A DNA stretch of 64,000 nucleotides. It comes from Paraburkholderia hospita. Its GTDB lineage: Bacteria; Pseudomonadota; Gammaproteobacteria; Burkholderiales; Burkholderiaceae. Under the pieces are notes generated by a model, which was not told the DNA's origin, did not search any database, and saw nothing but the letters and a program-made list of their open reading frames with translations. Where the stretch lies: NCBI RefSeq assembly GCF_002902965.1, contig NZ_CP026106.1:2480001-2544000 (forward strand), given 5' to 3'. Positions 34,270 to 43,052 of the stretch are shown in pieces. Numbering within the stretch: the stretch's first letter is position 1; each line of letters begins with the position of its first letter. Made by a program: the position numbers and the translations under genes.

Positions 34270-35926
34270 TCCGCTGGGAGCCGCGGTTGCCGATCTGAAG
34301 CGGCGCAAACTGCTCAAGGGCGCCGGCGCGCTGCTTGCGGGCGCGGCGACGCCGTTCATGTTTACGGGCGAAGCCTGGGCCACGACGGAAACGACGCCCA
34401 TCACGCTGAACGGCGCGAAACGCGGCGGCACGCTCACGGCCGTCATCCACCCGGAGCCGCCGACGCTCGCGTTCTTCGTCAACTCCGCGACCATGATCGG
34501 CGCGGTGGCGAGCAAGATTTTCGATGGCCTTATCGAGTACGGTCCCGATCTGAAGCCGCGTGCGCAGCTCGCCGAGAGCTGGAACGTATCGCCAGACGGC
34601 CTGACATGGACCTTCAAACTGCGCCAGAACGTGCTGTGGCACGACGGGCAGCCCTTTACCTCCGCCGACGTGAAATTCTCGGCCGAGGAAGTGTGGCTCA
34701 AGATCAGCCCGGCGTCGCGGCGCGTGCTGCAATACCTGACGAAGATTGACACGCCGGACGCGCATACGGTCGTACTGCATCTGTCGAAATCGACGCCCGC
34801 GACGTTCGGCATTCTCGATTCGCTGGGCACGCCGATTCTGCCGAAGCATCTCTACGAGAACACGGACATCCGCAACAATCCGTACAACAACAAGCCAGTC
34901 GGCACCGGTCCGTTCAAGTTTACGGAATGGGCGCGCGGCGACCGCATCGTGCTCGATCGAAACGAGAAGTACTGGGCGCCGGGTCAGCCCTATCTGGACC
35001 GCATCACATGGAAGATCACGCCGGACGTCTCGGGCCGCGCCACCGCGCTCGAAACGGGCGCGGCGCAATACGGCGAACGCAACCCGGTGACCTTCGCCGA
35101 TGCCGACCGCCTTGCGAAGCTGCCCAATCTCATCGTCTCGCGCGAGGGCTATAACGGCTACGCGGCGTGGCTCTGGCTCGAACCCAATCTGCGTGATCCG
35201 ATCCTCGGCAAACTCGAAGTGCGTCAGGCCATCGCGCATGCGATCAATCGCGACGTGCTGGTCAAGACCGTCTGGGGCGGCTATGCGGTGCCCGCGACGG
35301 GGCCGGAGTCGTCGCTCGTCAAGTCGTTCTACACACCGGATACGCAGCAATATGCGTACGATCCCAAGCGCGCCGAGGCACTGCTCGACAAAGCCGGCTT
35401 CCCGAAGAAAGCGGACGGCTGGCGCTTCAAGCTCGATCACGATTTCATCCCGTATGGCGACGACTATCGCCGCACGGGCGAATTCGTGCGTCAGGCGCTG
35501 CGCCGCGTCGGCATCGACGTCAATCTGCGCGGGCAGGATCTGCCGACCTGGATCAAGAACGTCTTCACCGACTACAACTTCCAGCTCATCAGTAGCTGGG
35601 GCACGGACGGCCTCGATCCGCAGATCGGCATCGAGCAGCACTACTGGTCGAAAGCGGCTTCCAATGGCACGCCGTGGTTCAACGCCTCCGGCTACGCGAG
35701 CCCCGAAATGGACCGCGTGATCGAAGCCGCACAGACGGAAACCGATCCGGCCAAACGGCGCGACCTGTACGTCCAGTTGCAGAAGATCGCGCAGCGCGAC
35801 CTGTCGCTCATCAATCTGTTCGAGTTTCGCTGGTTCGGCGTATGGGCGAAAAACCTGCGCAACGTCACCGACACCGCCAGCCATTCGCGCGCCAACTTCG
35901 CGCGAGTCTGGTTCGACAAGGCGTAA
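34211..35926 (+). CDS. ABC transporter substrate-binding protein (peptide/nickel family), Tat-exported
   Basis: 571 residues from GTG 34211, preceded by AAGGAAAA; TTG 34205 is a weaker alternative. A twin-arginine signal is visible (KRRKLLKGAGALLAG, Arg31-Arg32) with cleavage near ATT. The mature domain is SBP_bac_5: RGGTLTAVIHPEPPTL, LAESWNVSPDGLTWTFKLR, HDGQPFTSADVKFS and VGTGPFKFTEW are all typical. It captures an oligopeptide-like or organosulfur ligand in the periplasm and hands it to the permeases that follow 6 bp downstream. Tat export suggests it folds, perhaps with a cofactor, before export. Confidence 0.9.
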   Translation: MTFKSKQQPPSTSTLLFRDDPLGAAVADLKRRKLLKGAGALLAGAATPFMFTGEAWATTETTPITLNGAKRGGTLTAVIHPEPPTLAFFVNSATMIGAVASKIFDGLIEYGPDLKPRAQLAESWNVSPDGLTWTFKLRQNVLWHDGQPFTSADVKFSAEEVWLKISPASRRVLQYLTKIDTPDAHTVVLHLSKSTPATFGILDSLGTPILPKHLYENTDIRNNPYNNKPVGTGPFKFTEWARGDRIVLDRNEKYWAPGQPYLDRITWKITPDVSGRATALETGAAQYGERNPVTFADADRLAKLPNLIVSREGYNGYAAWLWLEPNLRDPILGKLEVRQAIAHAINRDVLVKTVWGGYAVPATGPESSLVKSFYTPDTQQYAYDPKRAEALLDKAGFPKKADGWRFKLDHDFIPYGDDYRRTGEFVRQALRRVGIDVNLRGQDLPTWIKNVFTDYNFQLISSWGTDGLDPQIGIEQHYWSKAASNGTPWFNASGYASPEMDRVIEAAQTETDPAKRRDLYVQLQKIAQRDLSLINLFEFRWFGVWAKNLRNVTDTASHSRANFARVWFDKA

Positions 35927-35931
35927 TCATC

Positions 35932-36924
35932 ATGCAGCTCACATCGGCGCTCGCTTCGCGCAAGATCGGGCGCAGGCTGATTCAGCTCGTGCTCGTGCTG
36001 CTCGGCACTACCGTGCTCAACTTCGTGCTGCTCAAGCTGATGCCCGGCGATCTCGTCGATGTCATCGCGAGCGAGAGCGGCAACGTGTCGCCGCAATACG
36101 TGGCGCAGTTGCGCGAAGCATATGGTTTGAATCAGAGCGTCGTGTGGCAGTTGCTGCATTATGTCGAGCATGCGGTGCGGCTCGATCTCGGCTTCTCGTT
36201 TCGCTTCGGCGAACCCGTAGCGACGCTGATTTTCGCCCGTCTGCCCGCCACGCTCGCGCTGATCGGCACGGCCCTGCTGGTTTCCGTGAGCCTTGGGCTG
36301 CTGCTCGGCGTGCTGGCCGCGCGCCGTCCGCATGGTTTCGTCGACATGCTCGTATCCACGCTCGCGACCCTCGGCTATTCGGCGCCGATGTTCTGGACCG
36401 CGCTGATGCTGATCGTGATCTTCGGCGTGCATCTCGAATGGCTGCCGATCGGTGGTGTCGCCGACACCAACGTCGCGCATCACGGCGTCGCGTTGCTGCT
36501 CGATCATCTGCGCCACCTCGTGCTGCCTGCTGCGACGCTCGTACTGTATTACGTGGCCATCTTCGCGCGCCTCGCGCGGGCCTCGATGATCGAGACGCTG
36601 CAGGAAGACTTCATCCGCACTGCGCGCGCGAAAGGCGGACGGCCCTGGTATGTGACGACGCGTCACGCGGTGCGCCATGCAGTCCTGCCCGTGCTGACGA
36701 TGCTCGGTCTGCAAGGCAGCGCGCTGATCGGCGGCTCGGTGATCGTGGAGACGGTGTTCGGCTGGCCGGGGCTCGGACAGTTGTCGTTCGAAGCCATCAA
36801 AAGCCGCGACGTCAATTTGCTGGTCGGCGTGCTGCTGCTTTCCGCGTTTCTGGTGGTCCTGCTCAATCTGATCGTCGATCTGCTCTACGGGCTGGTCGAT
36901 CCGCGTACGAGGTCGCGTCGATGA
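35932..36924 (+). CDS. ABC transporter permease (DppB/OppB type)
   Basis: 330 residues from ATG 35932, 6 bp behind the binding-protein gene. The first helix sits at GRRLIQLVLVLLGTTVLNFV, followed by the periplasmic MPGDLVDVIA segment of DppB proteins. Five or six membrane segments and the cytoplasmic EAA loop (RTARAKGGRPWYVTTRHAVR) place it in the DppB family. It ends with TGA overlapping the next ATG (36921-36924), so both permeases are made together. It pairs with the DppC-type permease and the fused ATPase in one five-gene operon. Confidence 0.92.
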   Translation: MQLTSALASRKIGRRLIQLVLVLLGTTVLNFVLLKLMPGDLVDVIASESGNVSPQYVAQLREAYGLNQSVVWQLLHYVEHAVRLDLGFSFRFGEPVATLIFARLPATLALIGTALLVSVSLGLLLGVLAARRPHGFVDMLVSTLATLGYSAPMFWTALMLIVIFGVHLEWLPIGGVADTNVAHHGVALLLDHLRHLVLPAATLVLYYVAIFARLARASMIETLQEDFIRTARAKGGRPWYVTTRHAVRHAVLPVLTMLGLQGSALIGGSVIVETVFGWPGLGQLSFEAIKSRDVNLLVGVLLLSAFLVVLLNLIVDLLYGLVDPRTRSRR

Positions 36925-37799
36925 AACTGCTCCATTTCCTGCGCCAGCCGTCCGCGCTGGTCGGCGTGATCCTGCTCGCGCTGGCGCTGTTCGCGGCGCT
37001 ATCGGCCAACTGGCTCTTCCCCGGCGATCCGCTCGATATGGTCGCCGCACCCTATCAATGGCCCGGCGCCGACCACGCCTATCCGCTCGGCACCGACCTG
37101 ATGGGACGCGATCTGCTCGCCGGGCTGTTTCATGGTGCGGGCGTGTCCCTCTACGTGGGGACGACGGTCGCGCTCATCGCGCTCGTGCTGGGCGTGCTGA
37201 TCGGCGGCGTCGCGGGCTACTTCGGCGGCATCATCGACCAGACGCTGATGGCGATCACCGAATTCTTCCAGACCGTGCCGCCGTTTCTGCTCGCCATCAT
37301 CCTCGTCGCCATTCTCACGCCCTCGCTTTCGACCATCGTGTTCGCGCTCGGCGTCACGGCGTGGCCGAGCATCGCGCGGCTCACGCGCGGCGAGTTCATC
37401 GTGTTGCGCGAGCGTGAGTTCGTCAGCGCTAGCGTGGCGCTTGGGGCAAGCGACGCGCATCTGATCTTCATCGAGATTCTGCCCAACGCGCTCACGCCGA
37501 TCCTCGTTTCCACCGCGCTACTCGTCGCCAATGCGATCCTGTCCGAAGCGGCGCTGTCGTTTCTCGGGCTCGGCGATCCGAACGTCGTGAGCTGGGGTTC
37601 GATGGTCGGCACCGGGCGCGAAGCGCTGCGTACTGCGTGGTACATGATCGCGGTGCCCGGCTCGGCGATCGCGCTGACAGTACTGGCGCTCAATCTGCTG
37701 AGCGATGCGTTGCACGCCACGTTCAATCCGCGGCTATCCAGAAACCGCCGCGCCGACGCAGCATCTGCGCAAGAAGCGGTCGAAGCGCTGCGGCCCTGA
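36921..37799 (+). CDS. ABC transporter permease (DppC/OppC type)
   Basis: 292 residues from ATG 36921, overlapping the previous stop by 4 bp. HPLGTDLMGRDLLAGL-like sequence (YPLGTDLMGRDLLAGLFHGA) is the periplasmic DppC signature, and the EAA loop reads REREFVSASVALGASDAHLIF. Helices occur at about residues 8-32, 75-105, 115-150, 190-215 and 245-275. The last 20 residues are charged and variable (RNRRADAASAQEAVEAL). Last gene of the operon; the metQ-like gene follows on the opposite strand 43 bp away without a visible terminator between them. Confidence 0.92.
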   Translation: MKLLHFLRQPSALVGVILLALALFAALSANWLFPGDPLDMVAAPYQWPGADHAYPLGTDLMGRDLLAGLFHGAGVSLYVGTTVALIALVLGVLIGGVAGYFGGIIDQTLMAITEFFQTVPPFLLAIILVAILTPSLSTIVFALGVTAWPSIARLTRGEFIVLREREFVSASVALGASDAHLIFIEILPNALTPILVSTALLVANAILSEAALSFLGLGDPNVVSWGSMVGTGREALRTAWYMIAVPGSAIALTVLALNLLSDALHATFNPRLSRNRRADAASAQEAVEALRP

Positions 37800-37842
37800 A
37801 TGCGCCCCCTCCGATCCACGCACAAGGCCACGCCCGCCCGCA

Positions 37843-38655
37843 TCACTCCGACGGCTTCGAGAATCCCGCAAAACGCTGATCGATCACGCGCCTGAATTCC
37901 GCCGATTTATAGGCGTTCGCGATGTCCGTCACATACGGCTTGTTCAGGTCGGCCGTGCGCACCGCGACGAGGTTCAGGTAATACGGCGGAATCTTCTCGA
38001 GCAGCAGGGCATCCGTGAGTTTGAAGCCGGCTGCGAGCGCGAAGTTGCCGTTCACGAAGGCGTAGTCGACGTCATCCAGAGAACGTGGCAACTGCGCGGC
38101 CTCGAGCGGCACGAGCTTGATGTTGTGCGGATTGGACGCGATATCGCGCTCCGACGACTTCACGGGATCGATGCCCGCCTTGAGCGTCACCCAGCCGAGC
38201 TGCTGCAGCAGAATGATTGCGCGCGCCTGGTTGGTGACGTCGTTCGGCAAAGACACGGTCGCGCCGTCCTTCAGCTCGTCGAGACGCTTGTGCTTGTGAC
38301 TGTATAGCCCGATGGGCGCTGTCGGCACCTTCACGAGTTCCGACAACGCAAGCTTGTGATCGGCCGAGAACTTCTTCAGATACACCTCGTGCTGGAATGC
38401 GTTGGCGTCGAGCGCGCCGTCGGCGAGCGCGAGATTCGGCTGAACATAGTCGCTGAACTCGACGATCGTCACCTTGTAGCCTTCCTTCTCCAACTGCGGC
38501 TTGATACCGTAGCGAATCTGGTCCGAGTAGGGACCGGCTGTCGCGCCGAAGCGGATCTCGGGCTTGCCCGGATCCGCGGCGTACGCATGAGATGCGAGCA
38601 CTGCGCTGATCGCGACGGCCAGCAGGCTGGCTCCCAATGGACGAAACGTTTTCAT
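37843..38655 (-). CDS. MetQ/NlpA-family substrate-binding protein
   Basis: 270 residues from ATG 38653-38655, with AGGAG in the leader. Signal peptide: MKTFRPLGASLLAVAISAVL with cleavage after SHAYA. The mature chain begins KPEIRFGATAGPYSDQIRYG, and VQPNLALADGALDANAFQHEVYL is the core of the family. As in the copy at 30167, no lipobox cysteine is present. The two differ enough to bind different ligands. It converges with the ABC operon. No MetNI-type ATPase or permease is in the window, so these binding proteins either share a transporter elsewhere or feed the peptide-type one; this is open. Confidence 0.88.
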   Translation of the reverse strand: MKTFRPLGASLLAVAISAVLASHAYAADPGKPEIRFGATAGPYSDQIRYGIKPQLEKEGYKVTIVEFSDYVQPNLALADGALDANAFQHEVYLKKFSADHKLALSELVKVPTAPIGLYSHKHKRLDELKDGATVSLPNDVTNQARAIILLQQLGWVTLKAGIDPVKSSERDIASNPHNIKLVPLEAAQLPRSLDDVDYAFVNGNFALAAGFKLTDALLLEKIPPYYLNLVAVRTADLNKPYVTDIANAYKSAEFRRVIDQRFAGFSKPSE

Positions 38656-39023
38656 CTGGCTCTCCTTTCGCGCTTCGCGCCTGCATGGACGCGAAGCAAT
38701 TGCCGTAGCAGTTGTTATTCGTGATGCGCCACAAGCTTACGAATCGGTTAGCCAAAGCCAAACCAATGAATCAATCTATGTTTTTCTGGATTAGCGTCTT
38801 AGCCCAATGCTGTCCCGGGCGGACTCATGCCCAACGCGAAAGATGAAGATGCTGGTGGATGTCTGTCAGCAGACCAACGTCGCGTCCACGTTTCTGATCG
38901 GCTAGCACGGTGTGAAATTGCCGACGTGGAAAGGTGTGCCGCAACGTTGAGGCACTTCCGGCGTTGGTTCGCCCCGTGGCCGGACGAGTACTCCGTGCGC
39001 TTAAGCGTAGCGCCCCTGAAACC
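38656..39023. other. gene-free stretch of 368 bases
   Basis: Upstream of the second metQ-like gene and downstream of the winged-helix gene. No convincing frame or repeat. The AT-rich part at 38740-38800 probably carries the metQ-like promoter. Confidence 0.4.
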
Positions 39024-39359
39024 TCAGCGGCGCACGAGCATGGCAAGCGAACGATGCGCATCGAGTTCCCTGTCATAGCCTGTAAGCGGACCATCTACGC
39101 GGCGTATCAAACGCGGCGTGGCTACCGTCGTTGCCTCCGAGAGCACCGTCGAACTGGACATCGGTGTGGTGCCCGTCAAACAGTAGCCAACATCGCGCCG
39201 CGCGTTAGCCCAGGTGCGCACCTTACCTGCGTCAATCAGCGTGGCGAGCGCGGCTTCCACTGTCTTCTCCGATACGCCGAACAGACGGGCGAAGGTTACG
39301 GCGGTATAGACTCGGTTGTGTCGCATTTTCAGCATCAAGCTATCGATCAGCGGATTCAT
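39024..39359 (-). CDS. small winged-helix DNA-binding protein, hypothetical
   Basis: 111 residues from ATG 39357-39359 (an ATG two codons earlier at 39365 is equally possible; neither has a clear Shine-Dalgarno). The first 60 residues, MNPLIDSLMLKMRHNRVYTA then VTFARLFGVSEKTVEAALATLIDAGKVRTW, form an HTH with a recognition helix, as in winged-helix proteins. The remainder is basic and low in structure (RRDVGYCLTG, RRVDGPLTGYDRELDAH). Families like this occur in many copies in Paraburkholderia. Target genes are unknown; its nearest neighbours do not form an obvious operon. Confidence 0.6.
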   Translation of the reverse strand: MNPLIDSLMLKMRHNRVYTAVTFARLFGVSEKTVEAALATLIDAGKVRTWANARRDVGYCLTGTTPMSSSTVLSEATTVATPRLIRRVDGPLTGYDRELDAHRSLAMLVRR

Positions 39360-39537
39360 GCTCATAAAGGTCAACCCCGACAGTTTCGGAATGAACGCCG
39401 TGCGCTGAACTTGCACGCGGCCCGAGTGGAAGCATGGCAGGGTCTACAAAATCCTGGAAAGACCGAGTTTCGATATCGTTATGAAATGCCAGCACGTCGT
39501 CATAGGAGCATGGGCCCGATCGGCCCAGGAAGGCTGT

Positions 39538-39630
39538 ATGAAGTTCGTTTTCGTAGTCGCCGCGATTATGGTAGTTGCTCTTGCGGCTCGGTGGTGTATG
39601 TACCGGTTGAGTTTCAGCAACGCGGACTGA
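39538..39630 (+). CDS. 30-residue single-helix membrane microprotein
   Basis: ATG 39538 to TGA 39628-39630, with AGGAAGG 6 nt upstream. The peptide reads MKFVFVVAAIMVVALAARWC followed by MYRLSFSNAD. A hydrophobic helix occupies residues 2-17, followed by Arg18 and a short polar tail, the form of known regulatory single-pass microproteins. Nothing else in 39420-39960 is convincing as a gene, although longer frames exist on both strands. It would be membrane-inserted; partner and role are unknown. Confidence 0.45.
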   Translation: MKFVFVVAAIMVVALAARWCMYRLSFSNAD

Positions 39631-39981
39631 GCCGGCGCGCGATTCCGCCATCGACTCGGGCGACCGAAGTTCCGTTTGTGGACGACAACTTTAGGTCCCT
39701 GCAGGGACGTACGGCCGGATTCCGGCACTGTATGGATCCGGCGCCTTTCGCGCGTCGAGCCATCAACTCTTAAAGCCAGATGCCCTGAGGAACAGTTTTG
39801 GTCCGTGCATAGCGCATACATGACGGTCAAAAAGGCGTCATCGCTCGCCGCGCGACACCTTTTCCTCTGATTCATAAGTGTTTGTCCATCCCGGAAATTC
39901 GTATGCGACGCCACAGCGCCTAGAGTAGACGTGTGAGTCCGATTGCCCGCAAACACCACTCAATTGCTTTGGAGGTTTTAG

Positions 39982-40941
39982 ATGAATCATGCATCGGAGG
40001 AAAGCCTCTCAGCCCACGAATCGACCGACGGCAACTATGCCTCCCTCGCGAGCGAGATTGTCGACATTTTCTACAAGATCTACGGTACCCATCCGGGCTT
40101 TCGCGTCAACCACGCGAAAGGCATCGTCGCGGAAGGCAGCTTTGTCGCCACGCCCGCTGCGGCGGCTTTGAGCCACGCCGCGCTCTTCGACGGCAGCAGC
40201 ATTCCCTTCACCGTGCGCTTTTCGAACGACGGTGGCTTTCCGGCCATCCCGGACGGTGCCCCAGGCAACATCAAGGGAATGGCCGTCAAGTTCCATCTGC
40301 CTGGCGGGGCCGAAGTCAATATCGTGATGCTGGCGGTGAAGACCTTCCCGATGGCGACCGGCGAGGGGTTTCGCGATCTGCTGGCGGCCATCAGCGAGAG
40401 TCCCGAAGATGCACCGAAGCCGACGAAGCTGGATGAATTCGCGGCCAGCCACCCGACCGTTCCTGCGGCCTTCAATACTGCGGGCACGCCGGACAGTTTT
40501 GCGCACGAGGAATATCGTGGCCTCAACGCCTTTATCTTCGTCGACAAGGCCGGGCGCAGGCAGGCGGTGCGCTACATCATGAAGCCGGAAGAACTCGTGT
40601 ATCTGACGGCTGACGAGGCCGCCAGACAACCGCTCGATTTTCTTGTCGACGACCTGCCGCAGCGCATTGCGAACAGGCCGGTCGAATTTCACTTCACCGC
40701 CCAGCTTGCCGAACCCGGCGACCAGACCAAAGATCCAAGCCAGCCCTGGCCCAATGATCGTCAGGTGGTGGACCTGGGCGTATTGACAGTTCACAAGGTC
40801 CGTGACGACAGCCGGGAAGTGCAGAAGGATTTGCTGTTCCTGCCGACCGACCTGATCGACGGAATTGAGCTCTCCGACGACAGGATGCCCGTGATCAGGT
40901 CCGAGGTATATGGGGTGGCGTTCGCGCGACGCAGCCGATGA
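39982..40941 (+). CDS. small catalase-family heme protein (catalase-related peroxidase)
   Basis: 319 residues from ATG 39982, with an excellent TTTGGAGG 6 nt upstream. Catalase-fold motifs: HPGFRVNHAKGIVAEG with the distal histidine (His46), FTVRFSNDGGFP, GNIKGMAVKFHLPGG and, near the end, RSEVYGVAFARR with the proximal tyrosine. Full catalases are 480 or more residues; this is the short 310-350-residue SrpA-type group, in which peroxidase rather than catalase activity has been reported. There is no signal peptide, so it is cytoplasmic. It is monocistronic by spacing and probably part of an oxidative stress response. Confidence 0.85.
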   Translation: MNHASEESLSAHESTDGNYASLASEIVDIFYKIYGTHPGFRVNHAKGIVAEGSFVATPAAAALSHAALFDGSSIPFTVRFSNDGGFPAIPDGAPGNIKGMAVKFHLPGGAEVNIVMLAVKTFPMATGEGFRDLLAAISESPEDAPKPTKLDEFAASHPTVPAAFNTAGTPDSFAHEEYRGLNAFIFVDKAGRRQAVRYIMKPEELVYLTADEAARQPLDFLVDDLPQRIANRPVEFHFTAQLAEPGDQTKDPSQPWPNDRQVVDLGVLTVHKVRDDSREVQKDLLFLPTDLIDGIELSDDRMPVIRSEVYGVAFARRSR

Positions 40942-41169
40942 GCGCACGCGGGGCTCGACGTGCCCGCGTTTCAGGCAGACATGGCTGGGCCGCGTCGTGC
41001 CTGGGCGACATCGAACGCGGTCTGGCACACGCACTACCATGTGCAACCTGCTCTGACGAACGATTCGATGGAGACGCCCCGGGCTCTATATAGGCAAGCA
41101 TCGTAAAACTATGATCGCGCTCCGGCGTGCCCGCTGGCAGTATCGCGCCGATTGCCGCGTGCCCGGAGA

Positions 41170-41475
41170 TCACAAGCGCACTCGCTTCCAGACCAGATTC
41201 CATTCCGGCCAGTGATGTCCGACGGCGAGCAGCGACTCGATCTGGTCCTAATGCAGCACTGCGACGCTCGTCAGAACAGGCAACAGCATCATTTCCAGAA
41301 AGCTAAGCACATGTTGCTCGACGGGGAAAACGGTTCGCATGCTCGTCGCGAAGTTCACATCCCATAGCGCCGTTGCCTCGTGCAGCAGGAACGCAACGAT
41401 CATCGCGACGAGCACAAGCGCATTAATCTCAGCGAAGAGCGCAACGAGCAGCGGAACGCGTTCCCGTTTGCAGCA
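41170..41475 (-). pseudogene. decayed membrane-protein gene
   Basis: Minus-strand reading gives ERVPLLVALFAEINALVLVA then MIVAFLLHEATALWDVNFAT and EQHVLSFLEMMLLPVLTSVA, ending at a TAG (41248-41250) where a Trp codon is expected after VLH, then continues DQIESLLAVGHHWPEWNLVW before a final stop near 41170. The series of hydrophobic helices with LHEATALWDV and EQHVLSFLEM resembles a small integral-membrane family I know from Burkholderiales but cannot name. The N-terminus lacks a start. An in-frame stop in the middle and loss of the start make it a remnant. The flanking 40942-41169 and 41476-41713 hold no other gene. Confidence 0.5.
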
Positions 41476-41713
41476 ATGCGCTCCTGCCTTCCCAACTCAA
41501 CGGTCTTCGCGCACCACGCGCAATCCAGTACCAAACGGGACAAGCCTGTGCAATCTCCAGCGACGTCATCTCCGTATGCTGGCTATGCAGCGGCACTTCA
41601 TCGGTCGCCCATCGCACGGGCCCGGCCGCGGGCAGTGTGCGTATCGCACGCACCGGCACCCGCTGGCTCGCGATGTCGTGATAGCTGTTCCCTCTTAATG
41701 TTGGAGAAACCGT

Positions 41714-42046
41714 ATGAGCGATTACAAAACCACAACTCTCGTCGTTGGTGCATTCGCCACCGCCCTCGCTGCACTGACGGCTGCCTCCGCGAGCGCAGAA
41801 GAATTCACTGCCGCCCAGAAGAAGATTCAGGCGGAGCACACAGTGCTCGTCAAATCGGGCAAGGTCGAACCCTGTTTCGGCACGGCGCTCAAGGGGCAAA
41901 ACGATTGCTACGCGGGCGCAGGTACGACCTGTGCCGGGACGAGCACGACCGACAATCAAGGAAACGCATTCAAGCTGGTGCCCAAGGGAACCTGCACAAC
42001 CATGTCTACGCCGAACGGCCCTGGAAGCCTGTCTCCCAAGGCCTGA
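41714..42046 (+). CDS. DUF2282 bufferin-type precursor peptide
   Basis: 110 residues from ATG 41714, with GGAG 7 nt upstream. A long signal peptide (cleavage after Ala28, SASA-EE) precedes a mature part of about 82 residues with four cysteines (Cys54 in EPCFG, Cys65 in NDCYAG, Cys73 in TTCAG, Cys94 in GTCTT). This Cys order is that of DUF2282 proteins, now called bufferins: periplasmic copper-buffering ribosomal peptides whose cysteines are modified by the MNIO enzyme encoded next door. First gene of a five-gene operon. Function follows from family and context; the modified cysteines are not determined here. Confidence 0.88.
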   Translation: MSDYKTTTLVVGAFATALAALTAASASAEEFTAAQKKIQAEHTVLVKSGKVEPCFGTALKGQNDCYAGAGTTCAGTSTTDNQGNAFKLVPKGTCTTMSTPNGPGSLSPKA

Positions 42047-42110
42047 TATCGACATGTGGTCAGGCCGCGTAAGCCTGGCCACGCAGTTCTCTCTGGAACA
42101 ATGCCCGGAT

Positions 42111-43052
42111 ATGTCAGAGTCACTCTCGCCCAATGCTCGATGCCGCCTGCCGACGCGCACCGGGGTTGGGCTCAAGGCCGAACATTACAGAGCAGTCCTC
42201 GAATCGCGGCCGGATATCGGCTTTTTCGAGGTGCACGCGGAAAACTACATGGGTGCAGGTGGCCCGCCGCATCGATTCCTGTCGGCGATACGCGAGTCCT
42301 ACCCTCTGTCCATTCATGGCGTCGGGTTGTCCATAGGCGCGGACCGACCTCTGGACCGGGATCACCTGCTACGGCTGAAAAGACTCATCGCCCGATATCA
42401 GCCCGCGCTGTTTTCGGAGCACCTTGCCTGGTCCGGTCACGACTGCGGTTTTCTCAACGATCTGCTTCCCGTTCCCTACACTGCGCAAAGCCTGACTTGC
42501 ATCGTCGATCACGTAGACGAACTACAGGAAGTACTCGGGCGGCAGATCTTGCTTGAGAACCCATCGACCTATCTGGCGTTCGAAGAAAGTACGTACCCGG
42601 AGACCGGCTTCATTGCCGAAGTCGCGCGGCGAACGGGATGCGGTCTCCTTCTTGACGTCAACAACGTGTATCTCGCGTCGATCAATCAACAATGGGACCC
42701 GCTCACGTATATCGATGCGTACCCGCTCGCGGCCGTGCAGGAGATTCATCTCGCCGGCCACGCGCAGGAGGCGGACGAACGGCGTCGCCCGCTGCTCATC
42801 GATACGCACGACCGTCACATTGCACGCGTTGTATGGGACCTCTTCGCATACGCAATCGGCAAGACCGGTCCGATGCCAACGCTGATCGAATGGGACGCAA
42901 ACGTGCCCGACTGGCCAACCCTCGCAGCAGAAGCAGAGCTGTCCGACACGATTATCAAGGCCGCCACGCGCCCAGCAACGGTCGAAATGGCGACAGCGCT
43001 GCCCTCGCTCACTGTACGGCAGCGCAATTCAGCGGGAATACCAACGCTATGA
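42111..43052 (+). CDS. DUF692 multinuclear non-heme iron oxidase (MNIO) for bufferin modification
   Basis: 313 residues from ATG 42111; a start at 42054 would add 19 residues. TIM-barrel family with metal-ligand motifs at strand ends: FFEVHAENYM, SIHGVGLSIG, FSEHLAWSG, ILLENPSTYL, LLLDVNNVYL, IHLAGHAQ and TLIEWDANVP, the pattern of DUF692 (BufB, MbnB-like) enzymes that bind two or three irons. They oxidise cysteines of the precursor peptide to oxazolone/thioamide or thiooxazole groups. Gap to the precursor is 64 bp. Its TGA overlaps the ATG of the next gene (43049-43052). Confidence 0.93.
   Translation: MSESLSPNARCRLPTRTGVGLKAEHYRAVLESRPDIGFFEVHAENYMGAGGPPHRFLSAIRESYPLSIHGVGLSIGADRPLDRDHLLRLKRLIARYQPALFSEHLAWSGHDCGFLNDLLPVPYTAQSLTCIVDHVDELQEVLGRQILLENPSTYLAFEESTYPETGFIAEVARRTGCGLLLDVNNVYLASINQQWDPLTYIDAYPLAAVQEIHLAGHAQEADERRRPLLIDTHDRHIARVVWDLFAYAIGKTGPMPTLIEWDANVPDWPTLAAEAELSDTIIKAATRPATVEMATALPSLTVRQRNSAGIPTL

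Noticed and set aside
34019..35884. 621-codon minus-strand frame opposite the ABC receptor gene
   Set aside because: Shadow frame over a gene with a Tat signal and the SBP_bac_5 pattern.
35692..37050. 452-codon minus-strand frame opposite the ABC permeases
   Set aside because: Gln/His/Arg-rich mirror of the permease genes; no family.
30167..38655. complete methionine (MetNIQ) transporter
   Set aside because: Two MetQ-like receptors are present but no MetN or MetI; the ATPase and permeases are of peptide/nickel type.
39444..39959. 171-codon minus-strand frame upstream of the catalase
   Set aside because: No ribosome binding site and composition unlike a protein; it would also overlap the better-supported 30-residue gene.
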